The notes under the pieces: generated by a model
What the model was told of the DNA's origin: nothing
The model's database searches: none
Seen by the model: only the letters and a program-made list of their open reading frames with translations
Made by a program: the position numbers and the translations under genes
Assembly (NCBI GenBank): GCA_965242735.1
Contig: OZ251497.1
Span: 558,001 to 622,000, forward strand
Direction: 5' to 3'
Origin: G958295645 sp965242735
GTDB lineage: Bacteria > Gemmatimonadota > Gemmatimonadetes > Longimicrobiales > Gaopeijiaceae
Length of the DNA: 64,000 bases
Part shown: positions 23,699 to 32,467 of the stretch, in pieces
How positions within the stretch are numbered: the stretch's first letter is position 1
Layout of the letters: every line of letters starts with the position of its first letter

Positions 23699-25267
23699 CT
23701 AACGTCGAAGCCGGCCGGCCAACCGGGCGACCGCCCACCGCGCCATGCATGTACAATAGACGGCCTGCAAGGGCCAAGTCGCAACGGTGTACCGCAGAAT
23801 CGCTTGCGCCAAGAGCGCCGTGCCCACCATGTGAGCGTGCACCATCACGCTCGCGACGGCGCCGGCCATCAAGTCCGCGCTTCGCTCTTCCGGGGCTCGT
23901 CGAACCCGCTCCGCAACGCACAGCACGACAATCGCCACCGAAGCCAGGAACGAAGCCATGGCGGCCATGCGGCTGGCGAGGACGACGGCGGCCGGCTCGG
24001 GCCGCACGGCCGCGGGAGCAATGAGATCGGCCTCCACGAAGACCGGATCGTGTTCCAGTCCTTCCACTAGGGAAGCGTATCGCGCGGCAAGGTCGGCGTC
24101 GTTGATCGAGTACAGGAACCAGAGCGACCTCCACTGAAGGAACGCGTCGGCCATCCATCCGCCGGGCCCCGACAACAGCATCGCGAGCGCGAGTTCGCCC
24201 AGCAGCGCGTCCCTGCTGGTGCTCCTCGTCTCCGCCAAGCCGGCGGCGCGCCGCCGCGTCTCCCGCCAGTACCGGGAGTACTCGATCGCTCCTCCGGACT
24301 GCCGCAGGACGACGGCCCGAATACGCCAGTCCGGCGCGCGCTGAAGGAGTTGGCGCAAGGGCGCGGCGCTGGCCCGAGAATCGGCCACGAAGTCCGCCAG
24401 CGCGGCGTCCTTCCGAATGCGCTCAGGCAGGACGGGCTCGGAGATGGTCATGTTCGCCTTGGCAAACAAGCGGACGTTCATTATTCCGACTTGCGTCGCC
24501 GAGGAGGCGTTTGGAACGAACTGCCGACCGAAGTCTTCCGCCAGGAGCAGCGCCGCCATGGGCGCCGCGAACGCGACGGCGGTCCGCCATCTCCGTCCCT
24601 TGCAACGGCCCCAGGCCAGCCAAAGCGCCAAGGGCGGTGCCGCCACGAAAAACAACGCCGACGGACGCGCGACGGCGGCCAAGCCCATCGAAACGGAAAA
24701 GACGCCGGCCCGCCACGAACTCGGGCAGGCGAAGAACAAAGCCAAGAAACCCGTCGCGACGCAGACGAACGGCACGAACAGAGCTTCGGAGAGCACATAG
24801 GCATGGAACCTCGGCACCGCGCTGGCCGCGAGAACCAGCGCAACCACGGCTACTGTCCATGGATCGCCACGTCGGCGAGCCGCATCGCCGGGTCGGCCCG
24901 CCACCGTCCTCTGGAGATGCCCCCCCCCCCCCCCGCTTGCCCCGGTGCCTCCGCGGCTCGCAGCCCGGACCACGGCCCATCCCATGAAGACGACCGACGC
25001 GGCCATGAGGACCAACTGCACTCTCTGCACGGCCTCCACCGTCCCGAAGACGACGCGGACGGCCTCGACGAAGAAGGGATATCCGAGCGGCACGTACCGC
25101 AGGCGCGGCGAAGAAAGAAAGAACGCCTGGCTGTCTCCGTGAAGCATGTCCCACCCCAACGGCGACCAGACATGCGGACCGATCGGGTCGGACCAGAACG
25201 CCACGACGTAGGCCAGGGCAAGCGCGACTGCGATCCACGACGAAGCGGCGGGCTTCGTGAGCGTCAT
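23699..25267 (-). CDS. Polytopic membrane protein, probable GT-C glycosyltransferase (copy D)
   Basis: This intact 522-residue paralogue of copies A and B has the same start (MTLTKPAASSWIAV), acidic loop (LHGDSQAFF), GYPFFVEAVRV block and C-terminus. It differs chiefly in the glycine linker (GASGGGGGHLQ), where a 15-C tract lies at 24920-24934. The 50 bases upstream of its ATG match those of the other copies and end abruptly at 25317, where the duplicated hydrolase sequence begins, defining the cassette edge. Just beyond its stop (about 23670-23702) is a short stretch resembling the 3' end of the sulfotransferase gene at 8.1 kb, so this cassette was probably copied from that locus. Confidence 0.7.
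   Translation of the reverse strand: MTLTKPAASSWIAVALALAYVVAFWSDPIGPHVWSPLGWDMLHGDSQAFFLSSPRLRYVPLGYPFFVEAVRVVFGTVEAVQRVQLVLMAASVVFMGWAVVRAASRGGTGASGGGGGHLQRTVAGRPGDAARRRGDPWTVAVVALVLAASAVPRFHAYVLSEALFVPFVCVATGFLALFFACPSSWRAGVFSVSMGLAAVARPSALFFVAAPPLALWLAWGRCKGRRWRTAVAFAAPMAALLLAEDFGRQFVPNASSATQVGIMNVRLFAKANMTISEPVLPERIRKDAALADFVADSRASAAPLRQLLQRAPDWRIRAVVLRQSGGAIEYSRYWRETRRRAAGLAETRSTSRDALLGELALAMLLSGPGGWMADAFLQWRSLWFLYSINDADLAARYASLVEGLEHDPVFVEADLIAPAAVRPEPAAVVLASRMAAMASFLASVAIVVLCVAERVRRAPEERSADLMAGAVASVMVHAHMVGTALLAQAILRYTVATWPLQAVYCTCMARWAVARLAGRLRR
24920..24934 (+). repeat. Poly-C tract (15 C) in membrane-protein copy D
   Basis: Fifteen C on the plus strand encode the glycine run in copy D. 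The present length keeps the frame open; gain or loss of one base would truncate the protein after about 120 residues. Confidence 0.85.
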
Positions 25268-25317
25268 CGCTCAACAATCGCCCAATCCCGCTCGGAAGAC
25301 AACGAGAGCGGCGCGGC

Positions 25318-25696
25318 AGTCAAGCTGTTCCGTCGCCTCGCCCCGCCCGCCGGCCAGGACCCGGATGCCCGATGGGCTGCCGCGGCAGCCCCGCGCATCG
25401 CCCGGGCCGCCGAGTCGGTTCACCCGCTCCTGTCGTTGCCTGCCGACTTGGAAGCGCGCCGGCTCCCCCGCGTCCACTTGATCCACGGCCGCGACGACCC
25501 CCTCGTCCCCTTCACCGAGAGCGTGGCCCTAGCGCACCGCCTGCGCAACCTCGGCGCTCCTCGCGTCCGCACCACCGTCACCCGCCTGTTCGGGCACGCT
25601 CGGGAGACCGGCGGCTTGGCCGCTCGGCCCGTCGAGACCCTGCGGTTCTTCTGGGCGCTGCGAGCCCTGATGCGAATGCAGCGACGGCCCCGCTGA
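25318..25696 (+). pseudogene. Partial second copy of the hydrolase C-terminus
   Basis: From 25318 the sequence repeats 22028-22405 with scattered changes. It encodes KLFRRLAPPAGQDPDARWAA through to the shared end MRMQRRPR and stop. It has no start of its own and begins exactly where the membrane-protein cassette ends, so it is the right-hand half of a duplication whose left-hand half is the full hydrolase gene. The acid Asp and His motifs are kept, but the nucleophile region is absent. Confidence 0.85.
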
Positions 25697-25787
25697 GCGC
25701 CGAACGGGGCCGCTTCGGCCCGTCCCCGCGTCCCACGGGGCTCGCCGCGAATTCGCCGGTGCCGCTCGCTTGGGCCAGCGCACCACC

Positions 25788-28700
25788 CTACCGCACGATC
25801 ACCTCGTCCACGTACGTCCAAGCCGTCTCCCCCTCCCCAGGCCATCCCCGAGGCGCCGCCCCCAAGCCGATCACCCGCACCTCCAACACGCGCACGCCGG
25901 CGAACGCCGCCGGGACCTCCACATGCAACCGGCCTCCGCCGGGCGCCGCGTCCCCCGTCCGATCCTTCACGCTCCCGACCACGGCGTCCGAGAAGGCCGT
26001 CCCGTCCCGGCTGGCCCGCACCTCCACCGCGCGCGGCCAGTACACGCCCGACGCCGGATGTTCCAGGAAGCCCAGCTTGACCGAGGCCACGTCGGTCCCT
26101 TCGCCCAGGTCGATCCGCAACGTCGCGGACTCCGCGCGGTAGCCCTGCCAGTGGCCGCCCCGGCGGTCGATGGAGCCGCGAATCCCGTCCACCAAGCCGG
26201 CCTCGCCCGAAGCGGAGTAGGGAGACGACGACGGCGGTTCGGCGGTCACGGGGCGGCCGCGGGCTAGGTGCTGCACGCGGTTGCGCTCGCCGAAGTTCGT
26301 CAGCGCCAGCGAACGCGCGGCCGCGCTGTCGGCGGCCGGGGCGTCGGGCAGGCGCGTTCGGGCCGCCTCGGCCGGATCGTCGCCGGGCGCCAGCGGGCTC
26401 AGCAGGAAGCGAAACGCCAAGTCCTGCGGCCACAGCGCGTACTCGTGCCTCGGGACGGCCCCCCAGGAATCGTCGCCGCCCACGCCCGTCTGGCGATAGT
26501 CGAGGGCCAGGGTGATCTCGTCGCGCGGCGCCAGGTCCGTCCAGTGGCGGCCCGCCTTGCGCTCGCCCGCGTCCAAGTCCTCCTGACGGTACGGCAGGGC
26601 CGAGAAGGAGAGCGTGGGCAGACCCGTCGCCAGCAGCCCGCGGCCCTGCGCGTCGGTCACGGCCACCCAGCGCGCGTCCACCCGCGTGCCCGTCTCCTGG
26701 GGGCGCACGTAGGGATGGGCCAACCGGGCCGCCGGCGACGCGTACCTGCCCATCGCGGCGCCGGTGCGGCGGTCCCAGTAGTTCTCGTGCGGCCCGCGCC
26801 CGTACCAGGCGACTTGGTCCAGATCGCCGGGCAGCGTGAGAAGAGCGCCGAAGCGGGGCAGCTCGGGCAGGTCCTCGCCGGCTTCCGTCAGACGCGCCTC
26901 GACGGCCACCGATCCGTCGCCGAAGACGTCGTGCACCAAGACGTAGCGAGCGCCCACGGACCGCAGCGAGTAGTGGCTCGCGACGCGCACGCGATCGCCC
27001 AGGCCGCGCGCGACCTTCATCGAGTCCAGGTGCCGCGCGGGCGGACGGCCTGCCCGTCGCCAGACGCCGGAGCGCACGGGCATGCCGCTGCCGTAGTCGT
27101 TGTCGGTCGGCGCGCGCCAGAAGTTGGGCGCCAGCCCTCCGGCCAGCAGCTCGCGGCCCCGCGCCCGCATCGACGCCAGCGTGCCGGAGGACCGGTCGAA
27201 GCGAACCACGAAGCCGTCGCCGCGAACGTCGACCCAGCCGGCGGACTCGCGCACGCCGAGCCCTCGCGCGTCCGGCGTCCTCGGCTCCGCCGCCCGGCGC
27301 ACCGGCAATTCGAACTGGTCCCACGCCACTTCGTGGCCGGCCGACACCGCGGCCGTCGGCGCGGCCGCGCGAAACCGAACCGACAACAGGTATTCGACGC
27401 CCGGCAGCGGATCGATCTCGGGCAACCCCAGCGACGCCAAGGACAACGTTTCGGCCCGGCCCGCCGGCGTCGCCAGCGGCGGCAGCGCGCCCCCGGCCGT
27501 CCGAACGCCGTCGGCCAGCGCTTCCCACGAGCCCTCCAAGTCCGACAGGTCCTCGAAGTCGCGCCGGTTCTCGATCCGCAGGCGTCCTTCCTCCATCTCC
27601 GCGCGCACGCGCACCGGCTGGTAGACCTTCTTGACCTCCCAGGCGTGCGGATGCGGCTTGCGGTCCGCCGACACCAGCCCGTTGACCAGGAAGTTGCCGT
27701 CGGTGACCGTGCCGGCCGGCCCGAAGTCGCCCCCGTAGGCCCAGTAGCGCCGCCCGCGCTCGTCGGTGGCGAGCATCGCCTGGTCCACCCAGTCCCACAC
27801 GAAGCCGCCCTGCAGCGACGGATGCGCGTCGATGATCCTCCAGTACTCGGCCAGGCCGCCCACGCTGTTTCCCATCGCGTGCGCGTACTCGACCAGCAGG
27901 AACGGCTTCGCGGGAGGCCCGCCGCCGGGGCCGGAGGAGGCGTAGCGCTCCAGCCAATACGGACGGACGTACATGGGCGAGACAATGTCCACGTTGGCCC
28001 GTTCGCCGGAGGGCTCGTAGAGGATGGGCCGGCTCGGGTCGCGCTCGCGAATCCATGCGGCCGTCGCGTCGAAGTTGGGTCCGTCGCCGGCCTCGTTGCC
28101 CAAGGACCACACGATCACGGAAGCGTGATTCTTGTCGCGCTCGACCATGCGGCGCGTGCGGTCCACATGGGCCGCGCGCCATGCCGGCCGGCCCGCCAGC
28201 GTCGTGGCCGGATCGAATCCCATTCCGTGCGACTCGATGTTGGCTTCGTCGACCACGTAGAGCCCGTGCTCGTCGGTCAGCTCGTACCAGCGCGGGACGT
28301 TGGGATAGTGGGCCGTCCGCACCGCGTTGACGTTGAGCTGCTTCATCAGGCGGATGTCCTGGAGCATCGTCTCTTCCGACACGACGTGGGCGCGCTCGGG
28401 ATCGTGCTCGTGACGGTTGACGCCCCGCACCGTGATCGGCCGCCCGTTCACCTTCAGCAGGCCGTCCGCGACCTCGACGCGCCGAAATCCCACATGCGCG
28501 GCGACGTGCTCGGTCGCGGCCCCGTCCGGTCCCGACAGCGACAGCGCCAAGCGATAGAGGCGGGGCGTCTCGGCCGTCCAGAGAAGCGGCGCGTCCACCC
28601 GCACCGCAACCGAAGCCGTCGCCTCGCCGCCCGCCGGAACGTCCACCTCCAGCACGCCCGGCTCCGGCCAGACGGGCGTTCCGCCGGAGTCGAGCAGCTC

Positions 28701-29543
28701 GTAGGCGACCCGGTGGCGTCCGGCCTGTCCCAGCCCCCGGTTGGCCACGGCGACGTCGAGTTCGAAGCGCCCTGTCGCGTAGTCGTCCTCCAAGGCCCCG
28801 CGCGCGAAGAAGTCGCGGATGTGGGTCGCGGGCATGGAGACGAGCGAGACGTCGCGGTCGATGCCGCTGACGCGCCAGAAGTCCTGGCTCTCCAGATAGC
28901 TGCCGTCGCTCCAGCGGTAGACTTCGACGGCGACGGTGTTGGCGCCGGGCCGGACCATGTCGGTCACGCGGAACTCCGCCGGCGTCCGGCTGCCCTCGCT
29001 GTAGCCCGCCAGTCGGCCGTTGACCCAGGCGAAGAAGGCCGAGTAGACGCCGTCGAAGCGAAGGAAGACTTCGCGGCCGGTCCAGGAAGGTGGAAGATCG
29101 AAGGCGCGCCGGTAGGAGCCGACGGGATTGTCGGCCGGGACGCGGGGCGGGTCCGCCGGGAACGAATAGGACTCGTCGCGGTAGACGGGATGGCCCCAGC
29201 CGTCGAACTCCCAGTTGCCGGGCACGTCGACGTCCGCCCAGGCGGAGACGTCGAAGGCGGGCTCGAAGAAGTCGGTCGGCCGATCCTCGGGGCGGGGCGC
29301 CCAGCGGAACTTCCAGACTCCGTTGAGGTCCAGGCGGAAGCGCGAGTCGCGCGGGCGGCCGGCCAAGGCGCGCTCCCGGGTTCTGAACGGCGTGAAGGAC
29401 GCCCTCGGCGGTTCGCGCCCCACGGCGAAGACGGCCGGGTCTTCCCAGTAGGGGACGTCGCCGGAGCCCAGGCCGTCGCGGTTGCCGTCGGACGCGCATC
29501 CGAGAGGGACGAGCAGCGCGGCCGCGACGGCATGTGCGCGGCG
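25788..29543 (-). CDS. GH2 beta-galactosidase (LacZ type) with C-terminal discoidin-like domain
   Basis: This large secreted glycosidase has about 1,250 residues. After a lipoprotein-like signal (AVAAALLVPLGC) come the GH2 opening (PYWEDPAVFAVGREPP, LDLNGVWKFRW), the jelly-roll and immunoglobulin-like domains, and the TIM barrel. The barrel carries RTAHYPNVPRWYELTDEHG, acid/base WSLGNEAG and nucleophile LVEYAHAMGNS. The small beta-galactosidase domain follows (YGRGPHENYWDRR). The last 150 residues look like an F5/8 type C (CBM32-like) domain. No ATG, GTG or TTG exists in frame near the signal peptide. The first is GTG 29423, inside the conserved opening, so the true start is uncertain and the end given is approximate. 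The neighbouring symporter suggests galactoside uptake after cleavage. Confidence 0.85.
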   Translation of the reverse strand, partial: RRAHAVAAALLVPLGCASDGNRDGLGSGDVPYWEDPAVFAVGREPPRASFTPFRTRERALAGRPRDSRFRLDLNGVWKFRWAPRPEDRPTDFFEPAFDVSAWADVDVPGNWEFDGWGHPVYRDESYSFPADPPRVPADNPVGSYRRAFDLPPSWTGREVFLRFDGVYSAFFAWVNGRLAGYSEGSRTPAEFRVTDMVRPGANTVAVEVYRWSDGSYLESQDFWRVSGIDRDVSLVSMPATHIRDFFARGALEDDYATGRFELDVAVANRGLGQAGRHRVAYELLDSGGTPVWPEPGVLEVDVPAGGEATASVAVRVDAPLLWTAETPRLYRLALSLSGPDGAATEHVAAHVGFRRVEVADGLLKVNGRPITVRGVNRHEHDPERAHVVSEETMLQDIRLMKQLNVNAVRTAHYPNVPRWYELTDEHGLYVVDEANIESHGMGFDPATTLAGRPAWRAAHVDRTRRMVERDKNHASVIVWSLGNEAGDGPNFDATAAWIRERDPSRPILYEPSGERANVDIVSPMYVRPYWLERYASSGPGGGPPAKPFLLVEYAHAMGNSVGGLAEYWRIIDAHPSLQGGFVWDWVDQAMLATDERGRRYWAYGGDFGPAGTVTDGNFLVNGLVSADRKPHPHAWEVKKVYQPVRVRAEMEEGRLRIENRRDFEDLSDLEGSWEALADGVRTAGGALPPLATPAGRAETLSLASLGLPEIDPLPGVEYLLSVRFRAAAPTAAVSAGHEVAWDQFELPVRRAAEPRTPDARGLGVRESAGWVDVRGDGFVVRFDRSSGTLASMRARGRELLAGGLAPNFWRAPTDNDYGSGMPVRSGVWRRAGRPPARHLDSMKVARGLGDRVRVASHYSLRSVGARYVLVHDVFGDGSVAVEARLTEAGEDLPELPRFGALLTLPGDLDQVAWYGRGPHENYWDRRTGAAMGRYASPAARLAHPYVRPQETGTRVDARWVAVTDAQGRGLLATGLPTLSFSALPYRQEDLDAGERKAGRHWTDLAPRDEITLALDYRQTGVGGDDSWGAVPRHEYALWPQDLAFRFLLSPLAPGDDPAEAARTRLPDAPAADSAAARSLALTNFGERNRVQHLARGRPVTAEPPSSSPYSASGEAGLVDGIRGSIDRRGGHWQGYRAESATLRIDLGEGTDVASVKLGFLEHPASGVYWPRAVEVRASRDGTAFSDAVVGSVKDRTGDAAPGGGRLHVEVPAAFAGVRVLEVRVIGLGAAPRGWPGEGETAWTYVDEVIVR

Positions 29544-29773
29544 GCCGGCGTGCGCTGCGGGGCGTGCGCGGGGGCGGCCGGGTCGAGGCCCGTGCCGGTG
29601 AGGCGGATGTCGTCCGCGCTCGGATGGCCCGAGGCTGGCCTTGGAGGCGCCGCGCGCCGGCGATTTCGTCCGTGCGTTGCGGACCCGGGGCGTTCCGAAC
29701 CTCGCCCTCGGTTGCGGGCGACCGTCGAGCCCGTCCAGCCGGTCCGCCCAGCGACGGCGCACCGTCCTCGCCC

Positions 29774-31300
29774 TCACCAGAACACCGCGTAGAGGGCCGC
29801 CGCGCTCGCCACGACTCCGGCCGCCCACAGCCGCGCGCCGCGGGCGGGCGTCAGGTCCAAGTCCTCTCGGACGGGCAGCCGCCGGGGGGCGGAGAGCGGT
29901 CGGGCCAGCGTCGAGACGCCCATGAACGCCGCGATGGCGAGGAACGTGATCGCCATGTGGTGGAGGAAGGCCACGTTGGGCAGAAACCACAGCAGCAGTC
30001 CGTACACGGGAATCCCCAGCAACATGCCGCCGAACGCGGCGAAGGGCGGCGTCCTCGGCACGAAGAGTCCGAAGAGAAAGGCCGCCACGATCCCCGGCGA
30101 GATGAAGCCCCAGAACATCTGAATGTACCGAAACACGCTGTCGGCCTCGCCCACCACCGGCGCCCACAGCGCCGCCACGACCACCAGGGCTCCCGTCGCC
30201 ATGCGCCCCACCGACGCTACCCGCCGCGACGAGGCGCCGGGCCTCATCCTGCGCTTGTACAAGTCCACGCTGAAGATCGTCGCCGCCGAATTGAGCATCG
30301 AGTCCAGCGAACTCATCACCGCGCCCAGCAACGCGGCGAACATGACGCCCGCCAGTCCCGCCGGCAGCAGCTCGCGCATCATGACCGGATAGGCTTGATC
30401 CGGATGGCTCACCTGGTCCGCGAAGAGTTCGGCCGCCATGATCCCCGGAAACACGATCAGGAAAGGGATGACGAGCTTGATGAACGCGGCCAGGAAAATG
30501 CCGCGCTGCCCGTCCGCCAAGCTTCGGGCTGCCAGCGTGCGCTGCGTGATGAACTGGTTGAGCCCCCAGTAGAACAAGTTGGGAATCCACAGGCCGCCCA
30601 CGAACACGGCCAGCCAGGGCATCTCGGGATGGTTCCAGGGGAGGACAGTGTGGAGTTTGTCGTCCGCCGCCGCCAGGAACGGCCCCAAGCCCCCCATCGC
30701 GCGCAGTCCAAGAACCGTCAGCAGCGCGCCTCCCAGAAGCAGCGCCACGCCTTGAATCAGGTCGGACCACACCACCGCCTTGAGCCCCCCGTACATCGTG
30801 TAGCCGCCCGCCAGGAGGCCGATCAGCCAAATCCCCTGCACGACGCCGACGCCGAAGATCGACTGCAACGCCAGCGCCCCCGCGTACAAGACCACCGCCA
30901 GCGCCACGAACACGTACGCCGCCAGCAGGAACACGGCCATCAACGTCCGCGTCCGGGCGTCGTAGCGGTATTCCAAGTACTCCGGGATCGTGTAGATGCC
31001 GGCGCGCAGGAACTTGGGCAGAAAGAAGAGTCCCACCAACACCAGCGTGACCGCCGCCATCCACTCGTAGCTGGCGATGGCCAGCCCCAGGTCGTAGCCC
31101 TGTCCCGCCATCCCCACGAAGTGCTCCGTCGAGATGTTGGACGCGATCAGCGAGAAGCCGATGAGCCACCAAGGCAGATTGCGGCCGGCCAGGAAGTACC
31201 CCGCCGCGTCCCGCTCCCCCCGCGACGCGTACAACGACACGCCCACGACCAGAAGAACGAACGCGGCGAACGCGGCGACGTCGAGAGGCTGAAGGTCCAT
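29774..31300 (-). CDS. Sodium/sugar symporter, SSS family (SglT-like)
   Basis: This 508-residue protein has about 13-14 membrane helices. It contains the solute:sodium symporter signatures: ASNISTEHFVGMAGQGYDLG in helix 1-2, YTIPEYLEYRYDARTRTLMA, GGLKAVVWSDLIQ, and LGAVMSSLDSMLNSAATIFS around helix 8 with the Na+-site Ser residues. It probably imports galactose or a related sugar. It lies upstream of the GH2 gene on the same strand with a 230-base gap, consistent with a sugar-utilisation pair: cleavage outside, sodium-driven uptake at the inner membrane. Confidence 0.9.
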   Translation of the reverse strand: MDLQPLDVAAFAAFVLLVVGVSLYASRGERDAAGYFLAGRNLPWWLIGFSLIASNISTEHFVGMAGQGYDLGLAIASYEWMAAVTLVLVGLFFLPKFLRAGIYTIPEYLEYRYDARTRTLMAVFLLAAYVFVALAVVLYAGALALQSIFGVGVVQGIWLIGLLAGGYTMYGGLKAVVWSDLIQGVALLLGGALLTVLGLRAMGGLGPFLAAADDKLHTVLPWNHPEMPWLAVFVGGLWIPNLFYWGLNQFITQRTLAARSLADGQRGIFLAAFIKLVIPFLIVFPGIMAAELFADQVSHPDQAYPVMMRELLPAGLAGVMFAALLGAVMSSLDSMLNSAATIFSVDLYKRRMRPGASSRRVASVGRMATGALVVVAALWAPVVGEADSVFRYIQMFWGFISPGIVAAFLFGLFVPRTPPFAAFGGMLLGIPVYGLLLWFLPNVAFLHHMAITFLAIAAFMGVSTLARPLSAPRRLPVREDLDLTPARGARLWAAGVVASAAALYAVFW

Positions 31301-31649
31301 GCGCTCGTTAGGTCAGGGCGGCGGTCGCGGGCCTGCGGTCCTTGTCGGACGGGCCTGCGGACGGCGAGCGCCCCCGAACGCAACGATCTTCCAACCGTCT
31401 ATTTCCATCCGTCCTCAAGCTGGCATCCCCTGGTTGCGCTCCCGGCCCGGCGCGACTCGGCGTGACTGGGCTTCGGTAGCCGCGATGCGCTCCACTCGCC
31501 GCCTGAAAGCGTCGCGGCCCAGGATCTTGCGAACTGCAGGGCGGAGACAGCAAGGCCGGCGAACGCGCTCGCTGCCGAGTCGGCGTCGGGCGGCGACCGA
31601 AGGGCTCGACGACGGCCTGCCCCGCCACGGCCCGGTGCCGGGTTTCTCG
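31301..31649. other. Intergenic stretch upstream of the symporter
   Basis: No gene is supported here. Short open frames on both strands lack recognisable content. The segment leads into the 19-base tandem repeat and should contain the symporter promoter on the minus strand, but I cannot pick a convincing -35/-10 pair. Confidence 0.4.
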
Positions 31650-31859
31650 ATTCATGCCACGTTTTTCCAATTCATGGCATGTCTCGCAATTCATGGTACG
31701 TTTCCCAATTCATGGTACGTCTCGCGATTCATGGTACGTCTCGCGATTTATGGTACGTCTTCCAATTCATGGTAGGTCTTCCGATTCATGGTAGGTCTTC
31801 CGATTCATGGCACGTTTTCCGATTCATGGCACGTTTCCCGATTCATGGCAGATCTTGGC
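31650..31859. repeat. 19-base tandem repeat, 11 units
   Basis: Units of the form ATTCATGGTACGTCTTCCG start at 31650, 31670, 31689, 31708, 31727, 31746, 31765, 31784, 31803, 31822 and 31841. After the first 20-base unit the spacing is exactly 19. ATTCATGG is nearly invariant and the second half varies between T and C. A degenerate twelfth unit follows at 31860. Since 19 is not a multiple of three and the frames give unrelated peptides, it is not coding. It is AT-richer than its surroundings. It could be an array of protein-binding sites or a plain minisatellite. Confidence 0.9.
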
Positions 31860-32040
31860 GTTCGTGCCAGACTTGCCCGCGCATGGAGGCTCCCGTGCCG
31901 CCCGTCTCGCGCCAGACGCCGAACTGGCCGGACTGGCCGGCGCATGAAGATGCCGCCCGCCGCCCCGCCTCGCTACATTCCCAGCGTCAGCAACGCGCCC
32001 GAGACCCCGTCGAGAGCGGAAGCATGAGGAAGGCGAGAGC

Positions 32041-32454
32041 ATGAAGAAGCGAGCCGAATCGACCTTTCAGGTGACCGGCTGGGACCCATCCCCCGGCGAC
32101 GAAGCCGCCGACGGTCCGGCGATGGGCGAGGTCGTGGTGGCCAAGCGCTACGAGGGCGACCTGACCGGCGAGGGGCGAGCGCGGCTTCTCACCTGCCAAG
32201 CGGACCCGGACGACCGGAGCGCGGGGGCGGGCTACGTCGCGTCCGAACGAGTCTCGGGCACGCTGGGCGATCGGGAAGGAAGCTTCGTCGTGCAGCACTG
32301 GGGCGTCGTCGCGCCGGGCAAGGCGCCCTGGACCGGCGGTCATGTCGTGCCGGGCTCGGGGACGGGCGGCCTGGAGGGATTGTCCGGCCAGATGGAGATC
32401 GCCGTCGCTCCCGACGGCACGCACACGCTTCGCCTGGACTACGAGATCGAATAA
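32041..32454 (+). CDS. DUF3224 domain protein
   Basis: The protein is 137 residues, close to the usual DUF3224 length. The family pattern is clear: an F.VTGWDP opening, a YEGDLTGEGRA strand, GYVASERVSGTLGDREGSFV, the QHWG segment, VVPGSGTGGLEGLSGQM and a final LDYEI. Family members are small cytoplasmic beta-barrels of allene-oxide-cyclase-like fold with no settled function. ATG 32041 follows a purine-rich AGGAAGGCGAGAGC. It precedes the efflux operon by 13 bases, so it may be cotranscribed with it. Confidence 0.85.
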   Translation: MKKRAESTFQVTGWDPSPGDEAADGPAMGEVVVAKRYEGDLTGEGRARLLTCQADPDDRSAGAGYVASERVSGTLGDREGSFVVQHWGVVAPGKAPWTGGHVVPGSGTGGLEGLSGQMEIAVAPDGTHTLRLDYEIE

Positions 32455-32467
32455 GCGAGGGGCCTCC

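Noticed and set aside
26268..29792. Long plus-strand open frame (about 1,170 codons) opposite GH2
   Set aside because: It is the high-GC antisense shadow of the GH2 gene, Arg/Pro/Gln-rich with no domain; the same applies to the long frames opposite the RND permease (35321-38824) and symporter (29534-31465).
29544..31172. Minus-strand frame continuous with GH2, giving a 1,794-residue fusion
   Set aside because: The extra part runs antisense-frame through the symporter gene, whose own frame shows clear SSS motifs and helices; the extension has only shadow composition.
31650..31859. CRISPR array
   Set aside because: Units are contiguous without spacers, 19 bases long, and no cas genes are present.
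31679..32044. Open frame across the 19-base repeat (WYVSQFMVRL-type peptide)
   Set aside because: The repeat period is not a multiple of three, so the peptide cycles through frames; it has no ribosome site and no conservation signal.
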